A DNA stretch of 64,000 nt from Thiomonas intermedia. Its GTDB lineage: Bacteria; Pseudomonadota; Gammaproteobacteria; Burkholderiales; Burkholderiaceae_C. The notes beneath the pieces were generated by a model. It was not told where the DNA came from. It saw only the letters and a list, made by a program, of their open reading frames with translations, and ran no database searches. Both the position numbers and the translations under genes were made by a program. Position 1 is the first letter of the stretch. Each line of letters opens with the position of its first letter. Where the stretch lies: NCBI RefSeq assembly GCF_002028405.1, contig NZ_CP020046.1, forward strand, positions 2,046,001-2,110,000, written 5' to 3'. This document shows, in pieces, positions 7,866-16,243 of the stretch.

Positions 7866-9155
7866 ATGAACCACTCGTTGAACGAACAACTGCAAGCCCG
7901 CCGCGCCGCCGCCACCCCGCGCGGCGTTGGCGTCATGGCCGGCTTCTATGCCGACCGCGCCGAGGGCGCCGAGCTCTGGGACGTCGAAGGCCAGCGCTAC
8001 ATCGACTTCGCCGGCGGCATCGCCGTGCTCAACGTCGGTCATCGCCATCCCAGGATCGTCGCCGCCATCGAGGCGCAACTGCAGCGCTTCACCCACACCT
8101 GCTACCAGGTCGTGCCGTATGAAAGCTATGTCGCGCTGGCCGAGCAGCTCAACACCCTCACCCCCGGCACCCACGCCAAGAAGACCGCGCTGTTCTCGAC
8201 CGGCGCCGAGGCCGTGGAGAATGCCGTCAAGATCGCCCGCGCCCACACCAAGCGCGGCGGCGTGATCGCGTTTGGCGGCGGCTTTCATGGCCGCAGCCTG
8301 TTTGCCGTGTCGCTGACCGGCAAGGTGCAGCCGTACAAGGCCGGATTCGGTCCCTTTCCGCCGGAGATCTATCACGCGCCCTTCCCGGCAGAAGGCGTGC
8401 CGCTGGCCGAGGTGAAGAAGGCGGTGGAGCATCTTTTCAAGGCCGATATCGAACCTTCGCGCGTGGCCGCCATCATCTTCGAGCCCATCCAGGGCGAGGG
8501 CGGGTTCAACGTCATTTCGCTGGAGGCGCTGAAGTGGTTGCGCGAGCTGTGCGATCAGCACGGCATCGTGCTCATTGCCGATGAAGTGCAGACCGGGTTC
8601 GGTCGCACCGGCCGGCTGTTCGCCATGGAGCATTTCTTCGAGCAGGCGGGCATCCTGCCCGATCTGATGACCATTGCCAAGTCGCTGGCCGCGGGCACGC
8701 CGCTGTCGGCCGTGACCGGCCGTGCCGAAATCATGGACGCGCCGGCTCCCGGCGGCCTGGGCGGCACCTACGCGGGCAACCCCTTGGCCATCGCGGCCGC
8801 GCACGCGGTCATCGACGTCATGCGTGACGAGCAATTGCCCGCGCGCGGGCAGAAGCTGGGTGACCAGCTCAAGGCCCGGCTGAACGCGCGACGCGGCGAG
8901 GTGCCGCAGATCGCCGACGTGCGCGGCCTGGGCGCGATGGTGGCGGCGCAGTTCAACGATCCGGTCACGGGCAAGCCCGATGCCGACTTCACCAAGCGGG
9001 TCCAGGCCGAGGCGCTCAAGCGCAAGCTCATCCTGCTGACCTGCGGCGTGGACTACAACGTGGTGCGTTTCCTGTTCCCGCTGACCATTTCAGAGGCTGT
9101 GTTCGCCGAGGCGCTGGACATTCTGGACGCCTCGCTACTCGCAGCGAAGGGCTGA
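7866..9155 (+). CDS. gabT: 4-aminobutyrate aminotransferase
   Basis: Class III aminotransferase of 429 residues that converts GABA and 2-oxoglutarate to succinate semialdehyde and glutamate. Key segments are FAGGIAVLNVGHRHP, the STGAEAVENA phosphate motif (111-120), FEPIQGEGGF, ADEVQTGFGRTG (238-249) and the PLP lysine K272 in TIAKSLAAG. It completes the putrescine branch that begins with the transporter and SpuC/PuuC. The ATG at 7866 is preferred over the in-frame ATG at 7842. A succinate-semialdehyde dehydrogenase is not in the window. Confidence 0.92.
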   Translation: MNHSLNEQLQARRAAATPRGVGVMAGFYADRAEGAELWDVEGQRYIDFAGGIAVLNVGHRHPRIVAAIEAQLQRFTHTCYQVVPYESYVALAEQLNTLTPGTHAKKTALFSTGAEAVENAVKIARAHTKRGGVIAFGGGFHGRSLFAVSLTGKVQPYKAGFGPFPPEIYHAPFPAEGVPLAEVKKAVEHLFKADIEPSRVAAIIFEPIQGEGGFNVISLEALKWLRELCDQHGIVLIADEVQTGFGRTGRLFAMEHFFEQAGILPDLMTIAKSLAAGTPLSAVTGRAEIMDAPAPGGLGGTYAGNPLAIAAAHAVIDVMRDEQLPARGQKLGDQLKARLNARRGEVPQIADVRGLGAMVAAQFNDPVTGKPDADFTKRVQAEALKRKLILLTCGVDYNVVRFLFPLTISEAVFAEALDILDASLLAAKG

Positions 9156-9174
9156 GCCGCGGCGCGGCCACCAC

Positions 9175-9969
9175 TCAGGGCGGGCTGGGCGCCTTGCGCG
9201 CCTTGCGGCCGTGGCGTCCGGCGAAGGGGTCGAACAGGGCCCGCGGCACGCTATGCAGCAGCTTGCTCAGCACGCCCATCGGCCACGGAATGGTGATGTA
9301 GGCGCGGCCCGCGTCGATGGCGCTCAGGGCGCGTTGGGCGAAGGCGGCCGGAGGCATCAGAAAGGGCATGCGAAAGCGGTTGCCCTCGGTCATCGGCGTA
9401 GCCACATAACCTGGGCTGAGGGTGACCACCTTGACGCCGCTGGACCGCAGTTCGACCCGCAGGCTCTCCAGCGAGCGAACGAGCGCTGCCTTGCTGGCGC
9501 AATAGGCCGCGTGTCCGGGCAGGCCGCGCACCCCGGCGACGCTGGCGATGCCCACCAGCGCGCCGCTGCCACGCGCCTGCATCGGGGCGATGAAGGGGGC
9601 CAGCGTGGCCAGGGCGGCTTTCCAGTTGACGTCCATGATGTGGGCCGCCACATCGAGATCGTCCGGGTGCGACAGGTCGACGCCGTGGCTGATGCCGGCG
9701 TTGGCAATGACCACCTGCGGGCATCCCCAGGTGCGCAGCAGCGCGTGGGCTTCGGTGCGAAGACGGTCGATGTCGAGGACGTCGGCGGCGATGAGCCGCA
9801 CGCGGCTGGCATCGGCAGGGTCGAGTCCGGCCTCGCGCACGACCTGCTCAAGGCGCTCGGCGCGGCGCGCGATCAACACCAGCCGCCAGCCGCGGGCGGC
9901 ATATGCCGCGGCCAGCGCAGCGCCAATGCCGCTCGACGCGCCGGTGAGCAAGACGATGGGTGCCGTCAT
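9175..9969 (-). CDS. Short-chain dehydrogenase/reductase
   Basis: Classical SDR of 264 residues. The nucleotide-binding motif TGASSGIG is near residue 9, NAG appears in VIANAGISHG, and the catalytic serine and YCASK (Tyr and Lys) follow, then PGYVATPM. The C-terminal ~50 residues are more hydrophobic and end in a basic tail, as in SDRs that act on lipid or membrane-bound substrates. Its ATG overlaps the stop of lptC (TCAT shared at 9966-9969), so it is translationally coupled to an LPS-export gene. The substrate is unknown. Confidence 0.85.
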   Translation of the reverse strand: MTAPIVLLTGASSGIGAALAAAYAARGWRLVLIARRAERLEQVVREAGLDPADASRVRLIAADVLDIDRLRTEAHALLRTWGCPQVVIANAGISHGVDLSHPDDLDVAAHIMDVNWKAALATLAPFIAPMQARGSGALVGIASVAGVRGLPGHAAYCASKAALVRSLESLRVELRSSGVKVVTLSPGYVATPMTEGNRFRMPFLMPPAAFAQRALSAIDAGRAYITIPWPMGVLSKLLHSVPRALFDPFAGRHGRKARKAPSPP

Positions 9970-10586
9970 GGCTTGGCCTCTTGCGTCGCCTGGCCGGGAA
10001 CGATGACGGCCTTCACCCGTCCCTGCATGGACGAGGTGCCGGCAATACCGTTGAAGTCCACCGTGTTGGCGGAGAACACGGTCTGCCCCTGCTGCACCAC
10101 GGTCGGCCGGTTGGACTGAATGATCTGCTGATGGGGAAAGATGTTGAGAAACTCGCCGCGCACGATCAGCGGCGGCTGGTTCGCTACGCCGCTGCGCTGC
10201 ACCACGGCATGACCGAACAGTTGCACATTGCTGCCGTCCTTGTTGGACAAGCCGCGCAGCGCGCTGGCGGTGGTCACGATGCCCTCGGGGTTGACCGCGC
10301 GAAGCTGCGGCGCGGTGATGTCGAACGTGTCGGTGTCCGGCCGGTGAACCATCTGTGTGCCGCGCAGCACCGCACCCAGCTGGCCCTGGGCGTTGTAGCT
10401 GGTGGCCGAGAATTCGCGCAGCATATAGTCGGGCAGGGCGGAGTGCGCCGCGCCGCGCCTGGGCCCTTGCTCGGAACGTGTCACCACCTGCGCCACCCAC
10501 CAGCTGAACCCGGCCGCCAGGGCCAGCAACAGGATGGGCGTCCAGGCGCTCAGACGCAGCCAGAGCTGGCGCAGATTCGTGCGCAT
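9966..10586 (-). CDS. lptC: LPS export ABC transporter periplasmic protein LptC
   Basis: A 206-residue protein with one N-terminal membrane anchor (ILLLALAAGFSWWVAQ) and a periplasmic beta-jellyroll region, fitting LptC in length and plan. LptC passes LPS from the LptBFG ATPase to LptA. It follows kdsC with a 13-nt gap, the usual betaproteobacterial order. The ATG at 10586 (MRTNLRQLW) is chosen because upstream codons overlap kdsC. The lptA and lptB genes that normally follow are missing; an SDR gene takes their place. Confidence 0.85.
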   Translation of the reverse strand: MRTNLRQLWLRLSAWTPILLLALAAGFSWWVAQVVTRSEQGPRRGAAHSALPDYMLREFSATSYNAQGQLGAVLRGTQMVHRPDTDTFDITAPQLRAVNPEGIVTTASALRGLSNKDGSNVQLFGHAVVQRSGVANQPPLIVRGEFLNIFPHQQIIQSNRPTVVQQGQTVFSANTVDFNGIAGTSSMQGRVKAVIVPGQATQEAKP

Positions 10587-10599
10587 GGTCGGCGGCCTT

Positions 10600-11235
10600 T
10601 CAGCGGGCGCTGGACTGCACCGCGCCGGGTTCAGCCAGGGTGCCGGTGATGGGGTCGGACTGCCGCGGTGGCGTGTGCGGTTTGCCGTCGAGCGCGTCCT
10701 GCAGCAAGGCCGCGTAGGCACCTCGTGCCGTCAGCAGCAGATCGCAGATTTCGCGCACCGCGCCCAGTCCGGCCGGCGCATGGGTGATGTGGCGCACGCG
10801 GGCCAGCACCTCGGGGTGGCTTTGCGGCGGCGCGGCGCTGAACCCCGCGCGTGCGATCAGGGCCAGATCGGGCCAGTCGTCACCGATGATGGCCACTTGC
10901 TCCCAGCTCAATTGGAGCTGGTCGAGCAGATTCTGAGCCGCCGGCAGCTTGGCACCGCTGCCCAGCACGCTGTGCCTCAGGCCGAGTTCGGCGATGCGGG
11001 CGCGCAAGGCGGGGCTGTCGCGCCCGGAGAGGATGACCGGCTCGACGCCCGCGCTCATCAGCAGCTTGAGGCCGTGCCCATCGAGGGTGGAAAAGCGCTT
11101 GAGCTCCTCGCCCTGGGCGCCGTAGAGCAGATCGCCGGGCGTGAGCACGCCGTCGACATCGAGCAGCAGCAGGCGGACGTCGAGGACGTCGAGGATGAGT
11201 TCCGGGTCGAAGGCGAGGCGTGGCGTGGCGTCCAT
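10600..11235 (-). CDS. kdsC: 3-deoxy-D-manno-octulosonate 8-phosphate phosphatase
   Basis: HAD-superfamily phosphatase of 211 residues that removes phosphate from Kdo-8-phosphate in LPS inner-core synthesis. Motif I is LLLDVDGVLTPG, motif II sits in VILSGRDS and motif IV is IGDDWPDLALI. It lacks a large cap, as KdsC does, and would act as a tetramer. The C-terminal ~30 residues (after QDALDGKPHT) extend beyond the usual core. It lies 19 nt downstream of kdsD on the same strand. Confidence 0.93.
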   Translation of the reverse strand: MDATPRLAFDPELILDVLDVRLLLLDVDGVLTPGDLLYGAQGEELKRFSTLDGHGLKLLMSAGVEPVILSGRDSPALRARIAELGLRHSVLGSGAKLPAAQNLLDQLQLSWEQVAIIGDDWPDLALIARAGFSAAPPQSHPEVLARVRHITHAPAGLGAVREICDLLLTARGAYAALLQDALDGKPHTPPRQSDPITGTLAEPGAVQSSAR

Positions 11236-11254
11236 GGCGGGGGCGGGCTCTCTG

Positions 11255-12253
11255 TCAGATGACCTTGGCGGCCAACAGGTCGTGCGTGTTCAGTGCGCCG
11301 ACGGGGCGGCCCTGCGGATCGGCCACCAGCAACTGATTGATGCGGTATTGCTCCATGAGCTGCACGGCCTCGACCGCCAGCGCGTCCGGTCCGATGGTGC
11401 GTGGCTGCGGATGCATGGCCTGCTTCGCCTGCAGCGTGTTGAGATTGGCGCCCTTCTCGATGAGCCGTCGCAGATCGCCGTCGGTGATGATGCCCGCCAG
11501 CACGCCCTGCGCATCGACCACGGCGGTCATGCCCAGGCCCTTGCGGGTGATTTCCATCAGGGCGGCGGTGAAAGGCGCGTCGCCCGACACGGTGGGCACG
11601 GCTTCGCCGTGGCGCATCACATCGCGAACGTGGGTGAGCAACCGGCGTCCGAGACTGCCGCCGGGATGGGTTCGGGCGAAGTCGTCCGGGCCGAAGCCCC
11701 GGGCGTCGAGCAGGGCGACGGCGAGGGCGTCGCCCAGGGCGAGCTGGGCGGTCGTGCTCGCAGTGGGGGCCAGGTTGAGCGGACAGGCTTCCTGTTCGAC
11801 CGCGCAATCGAGCAGGATGTCGGCATGTCGCGCCAGGGTCGAGTCGGTGCGGCCGGTCATGCTGATGAGGGTGGCGCCAAGGCGCTTGACCTGAGGCACG
11901 ATGCGGGTGAGCTCCTCGGTCTCGCCCGAGTTGGACAGGGCCAGGAACACGTCGTCGCGCGTCACCATGCCGAGGTCGCCGTGACTGGCTTCGGCCGGGT
12001 GCACGAAGTAGGCCGGTGTACCGGTGGAGGCGAAGGTGGCGGCGATCTTGCGGCCCACATGGCCCGACTTGCCCATGCCCGAAACCACCACACGCCCGGT
12101 GCTCTGCAGAATGCACTGCACCGCCTGCGCCAAGGCACGCGAGAGGGGCGGGCTGGCGAGGCGCTCGCGCAGGGCGACCAGGGCGCGGGCTTCGATATCC
12201 AGAGTGTCTCGCGCGAGTTGCACCGCGCGGTCAGGCGAGTAGGGGGTTTGCAT
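11255..12253 (-). CDS. kdsD: D-arabinose 5-phosphate isomerase
   Basis: A 332-residue protein with an N-terminal SIS domain (GMGKSGHVGRKIAATFASTGTPA and the SNSGETEE loop) followed by two CBS domains near the C-terminus (about 205-330). It interconverts ribulose-5-phosphate and arabinose-5-phosphate, the first step of Kdo synthesis. It heads the kdsD-kdsC-lptC-SDR run. A TATAAA-like run lies just upstream of its start, so it may have its own promoter after the response-regulator gene. Confidence 0.93.
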   Translation of the reverse strand: MQTPYSPDRAVQLARDTLDIEARALVALRERLASPPLSRALAQAVQCILQSTGRVVVSGMGKSGHVGRKIAATFASTGTPAYFVHPAEASHGDLGMVTRDDVFLALSNSGETEELTRIVPQVKRLGATLISMTGRTDSTLARHADILLDCAVEQEACPLNLAPTASTTAQLALGDALAVALLDARGFGPDDFARTHPGGSLGRRLLTHVRDVMRHGEAVPTVSGDAPFTAALMEITRKGLGMTAVVDAQGVLAGIITDGDLRRLIEKGANLNTLQAKQAMHPQPRTIGPDALAVEAVQLMEQYRINQLLVADPQGRPVGALNTHDLLAAKVI

Positions 12254-12333
12254 CAGCGGCAGTATAAAAACCGCGGCGCGTCGTGTCTTGGCGGCGCCTT
12301 AGGGCGACCGCGAAAGACAAGTTCAGCGTGGCC

Positions 12334-12969
12334 TCAGCTCACGATGCCCTGGTGCATGGCGTAACGCACCAGATCGGCGTCGTTGTCGAGGGCGAGTTTG
12401 TGCATCAGCCGGGTCTTGTGGGTGCTCACCGTCTTGCAACTGATGTGCAACTCATCCGCGACCTGATTGACCGATTTGCCTTCGACCAACCGCATGAACA
12501 CCTGCATCTCGCGATCGGAAAGGCGGGCATGGGGCTCCTCGGCCGCGTCGCCTTCGTTCATGTAATTGGCCAGCTGCTCGGCCACGCCCGGGGTGAGATA
12601 GCGTCCGCCGTGAATGACTTTGTGGATGGCTTCGACGAGCACATCGGGGCTGCAGCCCTTGGTCAGATAGCCGGCGGCCCCGCCGCGCAGGGCACGCAGG
12701 GCAAACTGCTGCTCGGGATGCATGCTCAGGATGAGCACGGGCAACGCGGGATGGGCGAGCTTGATGCGCTTGAGCAGATCGAGCCCATTGCCCTGCGGCA
12801 TCGACAGATCGAGCAGCACCACGCTCCAGGGTTGTTCGCGGATGGCCTGCATGGCCTGGACGATGTCGCCGCACCATACGGCCTGCATGCCGTTGGAGCC
12901 GAGAAAGCGCGCCAGGCTCTCGCCCAGCAGCGCATGGTCGTCGATGATGAGCACGCGCGGTTCATCCAT
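12334..12969 (-). CDS. NarL/LuxR-family response regulator
   Basis: A 211-residue two-domain regulator. The receiver domain has the acidic pair D10/D11 and the phospho-acceptor D54 in VLLDLSMPQGNG. The C-terminal LuxR-type helix-turn-helix is SDREMQVFMRLVEG then VADELHISCKTVSTHKTRL. Its start overlaps the kinase stop by 8 bp, so the pair is one operon and very likely one signalling system. Target genes are unknown; kdsD lies 80 nt downstream on the same strand. Confidence 0.9.
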   Translation of the reverse strand: MDEPRVLIIDDHALLGESLARFLGSNGMQAVWCGDIVQAMQAIREQPWSVVLLDLSMPQGNGLDLLKRIKLAHPALPVLILSMHPEQQFALRALRGGAAGYLTKGCSPDVLVEAIHKVIHGGRYLTPGVAEQLANYMNEGDAAEEPHARLSDREMQVFMRLVEGKSVNQVADELHISCKTVSTHKTRLMHKLALDNDADLVRYAMHQGIVS

Positions 12970-14095
12970 GGGCGGGCTCCTCGGTCACGGGCATGCACAC
13001 TCTCACCCGCGCGCCGCCATGCGGCGAAGCGTCGAGCTGGAAGCTGCCGCCGAACACCGCGGCGCGCTCGCGCATGCCGCGCAGGCCCAGTGAAGGGCGG
13101 CTGGGGGAGGCGTGCTGCGGCGTGTAGCCCAGACCATCGTCCTCCACGGAAATGCAGATCTGCCCACCTTGCGCATCGACGCAGCGCACCCAGGCCTGGC
13201 GTGCCTTGGCATGACGCGCCACATTTGTCAGGCCTTCCTGCGCGATGCGGAACAGCTCCGTGGCGATCAAGTCGTCCACCTCGCACAGGTAGCTCAGATC
13301 GGTGATCACACGCAAGTCGTAGCGCTTGGCGTATTGCTCGGCCATCCAGCGCAGCGCCGCCTTGAGCCCCAGATCGAGCACGCTGGGACGTAGCTCGGCC
13401 GCCACGCGCCGTCCTGCTTCCGCGGCGGTGCGGATGAGCTTGTCGACATTGCCGAACAGATCCGTCGAGTCGGAAGCGCCGAATTGCCGACGCAGCAAAG
13501 CCACATCCATCTGCAAGGCGGTGAGCACCTGTCCTAGATCGTCATGCAGGTCGCGCGCCATGCGCGCCCGTTCGGCCTCCCGTACCGACTCCAGATGCGA
13601 GGCCACCTGTCGCAAATCGCTCGATAGTGTGAGCAACTGCGATTCGCGCTGGTGACTGTGGGTGACGTTGAGCATGATGCCGGTGGACTCGGCGGTCAGC
13701 GCATCGAGACTACGCGTGCGGGCGCGCACGTTCACCCACTTGAGCCCATGCTGGGTGTGAAGGCGTCCCTCCCAGTTCCAGAACCCCGATGCCACGCTGG
13801 CCTGCAAGCTGGCGTGAAAGGGGGCGAGGTCCTGCGGGTCGATCCGGTCGATGATGCGCTGCGCCAGATCGCGCAGTTCACCAATCGGCAGCCCGCAGAC
13901 CTCATGGCAGTTGGCGCTGGCGAAATCGCATTGCAACGGGTCTCCGCCGTGTCGCAGACGGAATACGAAACCGGGCAACTGATCGACCAGTTCGGGTAGA
14001 TCGAAGGCAACACGCCAGTCGTCCACAGCCGAAATGGCCTCGCGCCCCGGAGCGGGAGTCGGATCGGTATCGTCCGAGGAGAGCACAGCTTTCAT
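12962..14095 (-). CDS. PAS-domain sensor histidine kinase (NarX/HisKA_3 type), soluble
   Basis: A 377-residue kinase without visible transmembrane helices. An N-terminal PAS domain spans about 35-150 (LPGFVFRLRHGG to GLKWVNVRAR), then a coiled-coil dimerisation helix with the phospho-accepting H184 in ARDLHDDLGQVLTALQ, then an HATPase_c domain with LTNVARHAKA and EDDGLGY. Because it is soluble and PAS-bearing, it probably senses a cytoplasmic redox or ligand cue. The ATG at 14095 is preferred to an in-frame TTG at 14140 because it has GGAG upstream. Confidence 0.88.
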   Translation of the reverse strand: MKAVLSSDDTDPTPAPGREAISAVDDWRVAFDLPELVDQLPGFVFRLRHGGDPLQCDFASANCHEVCGLPIGELRDLAQRIIDRIDPQDLAPFHASLQASVASGFWNWEGRLHTQHGLKWVNVRARTRSLDALTAESTGIMLNVTHSHQRESQLLTLSSDLRQVASHLESVREAERARMARDLHDDLGQVLTALQMDVALLRRQFGASDSTDLFGNVDKLIRTAAEAGRRVAAELRPSVLDLGLKAALRWMAEQYAKRYDLRVITDLSYLCEVDDLIATELFRIAQEGLTNVARHAKARQAWVRCVDAQGGQICISVEDDGLGYTPQHASPSRPSLGLRGMRERAAVFGGSFQLDASPHGGARVRVCMPVTEEPAHG

Positions 14096-14517
14096 GGTCA
14101 GCGACCGCTCCGTGAGATCGGCGTCATTTTTGTCGCCCAAAAACCAGCGCCGCAGGAAATGATCAGAACGGCATCAGACTATCAGAAATTTCTGACAGGG
14201 AAATCATCCTTTTCCGACGCGGTAATGGGGGGCGTGCTGATCGATTCGGACCCGGACAAATTCGACAATTCAGCCCATCGAATGCGACATTTGCCGATGA
14301 TTTCCTACGGGAATCGACGGCATCGAGATGAGGACGTTCGAGGGCAGAGGGCTGAACGAAGGAAGTCGGCCAGTCTCGATGTAACAAGACGTCCATTATT
14401 TATCCATATATTGCGGGCGAGTTCAGTGAAAAAAATGACGCTGAAGGCGTTCGGGGTTGTCCAGCGACATGCTGACTGCAAGTGTCGGTGTCGTTGGGTC
14501 CATGTGAGGGAGTTGTC
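14096..14517. other. AT-richer divergent intergenic region
   Basis: A 422-bp gap between the divergently transcribed kinase gene and the lipoprotein gene, clearly poorer in G+C than its surroundings (for example AAATTTCTGACAGGGAAATC near 14186). A 120-codon open frame reading right across it lacks a ribosome-binding site, codon bias and any recognisable motif, so it is not called. The region must hold both promoters, but no convincing -35/-10 pair or operator was resolved. Confidence 0.5.
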
Positions 14518-16161
14518 ATGAACGTTTCATTTCTCAAAGCGATGGTGGCCGCGGCCTGCGCCTCTGCTGTGCTGGCCGCTTGTGGAGGCGGTGGCGGCGG
14601 TGCAGAGCTGGCCGCCAATACTGCGGCCGCCCCGGGAACCGCGGCAATCGCCAGCCCGCAGCCGGTGGTGACTGGCGGAGCCACTTCTTCGAATCAAAGC
14701 TCGACGACTCCGACGACTCCGACGACTCCGACGACGCCCACGACGCCCACGACGCCCACGACGCCCACGACGCCCACGACTCCCACGACTCCCACGACGC
14801 CCACGACGCCACCTGTCGCGACCACCTGCGGCACCGCCTCCTCGAATCCTGCGTCGGGTCTGGTGGACTACGGCAAGGCCCTGCGGCCGTACACGGCGCT
14901 GGCCAAGCCCGCCAAGGGCGTGAGCGTGGCCGACCCTGATTTTCCCGGCAACACCCGCATCGTGCGCGTGACCGACGTGGCGTCTGATTTCAAGGCCGGC
15001 GTGGCCGTGCCCGTGTACCCCACCATCCAGTCCTGGAACTGCGACGAATCCCTGCTCTTTCTCTACATCACCTCGCCGCAGTCGGGCGGGCAGAGCGGGC
15101 ATGCCCTGTTTGACGGCAAGACCTACAAATTCATCAAATTCATCGACATCAACCCCGCCGACGTCGAGCAGGTCTACTGGGATCCCGTGAATCCCGCGCT
15201 GCTGCGCTACGTGGACAACCGCGAGAGTGGCGGCACCTACCTGCGCGAGCTCGTCGCCTACAACGTCAACACCGGACAGAAGACCGTGCTCAAGAGCTTC
15301 ACCGGCAACGCCGCGCTGACCCCCACCAGCGGCAAGATCGGCGGCGGCGGCGACCCCTTCGCCGCCAGTGCCGACGGCGACCTGTTCGGCTTCGGCGTGT
15401 ATCAAGAGAAGAACGGTCCCGGCGGCGCGGCCCTCCAAGGCCAGTTCAGCTATCGCCTGAGCACCAACAAGATCTCCACCTACGGCACCCACGAAGGCAA
15501 TGTCGCCCAGGCCCTGCCCAGCGGACGCGGCCTCATGCTGGGCGACGACACCAAGGTGAGCGTGCTCAGCGAGGCCGGTGCCGTGCAGCGCCAGATCGCC
15601 TTTGGCGGCACCGAGCACGGCGACCTGCTGCAGAACGCCGCGGGCAACGACGTCTTCGTGGCCGTGCAGTTCGACGGTCCGGCGGGCAGCGGCAACCTGA
15701 TGGCGGCCAACCTCACCACCGGCGTGGTCAGCACCATCATTGGCGAATCCACTGGCGACGGCTACCCGCGCACGGGCGGGTTGCTGTCCGGGCGCAGCCG
15801 CGCGCCGGGCTGGGTGGCGCTGGCCATCACCGGCTGTCCGGCAGGCAGCACGGGCAACTGCAACGGCTACCAGCCCACCGTCTCCGGCGCGGCCCAGACC
15901 TACCTGGACCAGGAGATCGTGCTGGCCAATATCGACACGGGCAAGGTCTACCGCGTGGCCCATCACCGCAGCACGGGCAACTACAGCAACGCCAAGACCA
16001 GCAACTACTGGGCCCAGCCCAATCTGGTGATCAGCCCCAGCGGCACCCGCATCCTGGTGGCCAGCGACTGGGGCGATGCCAACCCCAACAGCCCGGTGAT
16101 CAACCCCAGCGCCGCCGTCGATACCTACGTCATCGAACTGCCCGCCTATCGGGGTCAGTGA
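14518..16161 (+). CDS. Putative lipoprotein with Thr-Thr-Pro linker and beta-propeller-like body
   Basis: A 547-residue exported protein. The N-terminus MNVSFLKAMVAAACASAVLAACGGG carries a lipobox (LAAC), so it should be lipidated. About residues 62-98 are a rigid TTP repeat, a likely cell-wall or periplasm-spanning stalk. The remaining ~450 residues contain repeated Gly/Asp-rich beta-strand segments (for example FPGNTRIVRVTDV, GGTYLRELVAYNV and the closing RILVASDWGD) typical of propeller folds such as TolB-like or WD-like proteins. No catalytic motif is recognisable. It stands alone between divergent and convergent neighbours. Confidence 0.7.
   Translation: MNVSFLKAMVAAACASAVLAACGGGGGGAELAANTAAAPGTAAIASPQPVVTGGATSSNQSSTTPTTPTTPTTPTTPTTPTTPTTPTTPTTPTTPTTPPVATTCGTASSNPASGLVDYGKALRPYTALAKPAKGVSVADPDFPGNTRIVRVTDVASDFKAGVAVPVYPTIQSWNCDESLLFLYITSPQSGGQSGHALFDGKTYKFIKFIDINPADVEQVYWDPVNPALLRYVDNRESGGTYLRELVAYNVNTGQKTVLKSFTGNAALTPTSGKIGGGGDPFAASADGDLFGFGVYQEKNGPGGAALQGQFSYRLSTNKISTYGTHEGNVAQALPSGRGLMLGDDTKVSVLSEAGAVQRQIAFGGTEHGDLLQNAAGNDVFVAVQFDGPAGSGNLMAANLTTGVVSTIIGESTGDGYPRTGGLLSGRSRAPGWVALAITGCPAGSTGNCNGYQPTVSGAAQTYLDQEIVLANIDTGKVYRVAHHRSTGNYSNAKTSNYWAQPNLVISPSGTRILVASDWGDANPNSPVINPSAAVDTYVIELPAYRGQ
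14701..14812 (+). repeat. 9-bp in-frame tandem repeat encoding Thr-Thr-Pro
   Basis: About twelve copies of a 9-bp unit, ACGACTCCG or ACGACGCCC, run in frame through the lipoprotein gene. Two subtypes are arranged in blocks: three or four of the first, then five or more of the second, then a mixed end. This is the pattern left by slipped-strand expansion, so the number of TTP units probably differs between strains without breaking the frame. Confidence 0.9.
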
Positions 16162-16191
16162 AGGGGACAGTGAACGAGTTCATCGACCGAA

Positions 16192-16237
16192 CTGCCGGGG
16201 CGTTGACCCGATTGACGGGTTGACGCCCCTCCGGCAG
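16192..16237. terminator. Long hairpin between convergent lipoprotein and metW genes
   Basis: Arms CTGCCGGGGCGT (16192-16203) and ACGCCCC-TC-CGGCAG (16223-16237) pair over 12 bp apart from a 2-nt bulge, and the inner segment adds CCCG/CGGG. It sits in the 82-bp gap between two converging genes, where a shared terminator is expected. It has no T-run on either strand, so termination may be weak or the hairpin may mainly protect the 3' ends. Confidence 0.55.
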
Positions 16238-16243
16238 GGCCCG

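Noticed and set aside
14159-14521. A 120-codon frame in the AT-richer gap before the lipoprotein gene
   Set aside because: No ribosome-binding site, no codon bias like its neighbours and no recognisable motif; it overlaps the expected promoter of the lipoprotein gene.
14701-14812. Short direct repeats that could suggest a CRISPR array
   Set aside because: The unit is 9 bp, contiguous and in frame within a coding sequence, with no spacers; it is a protein repeat.
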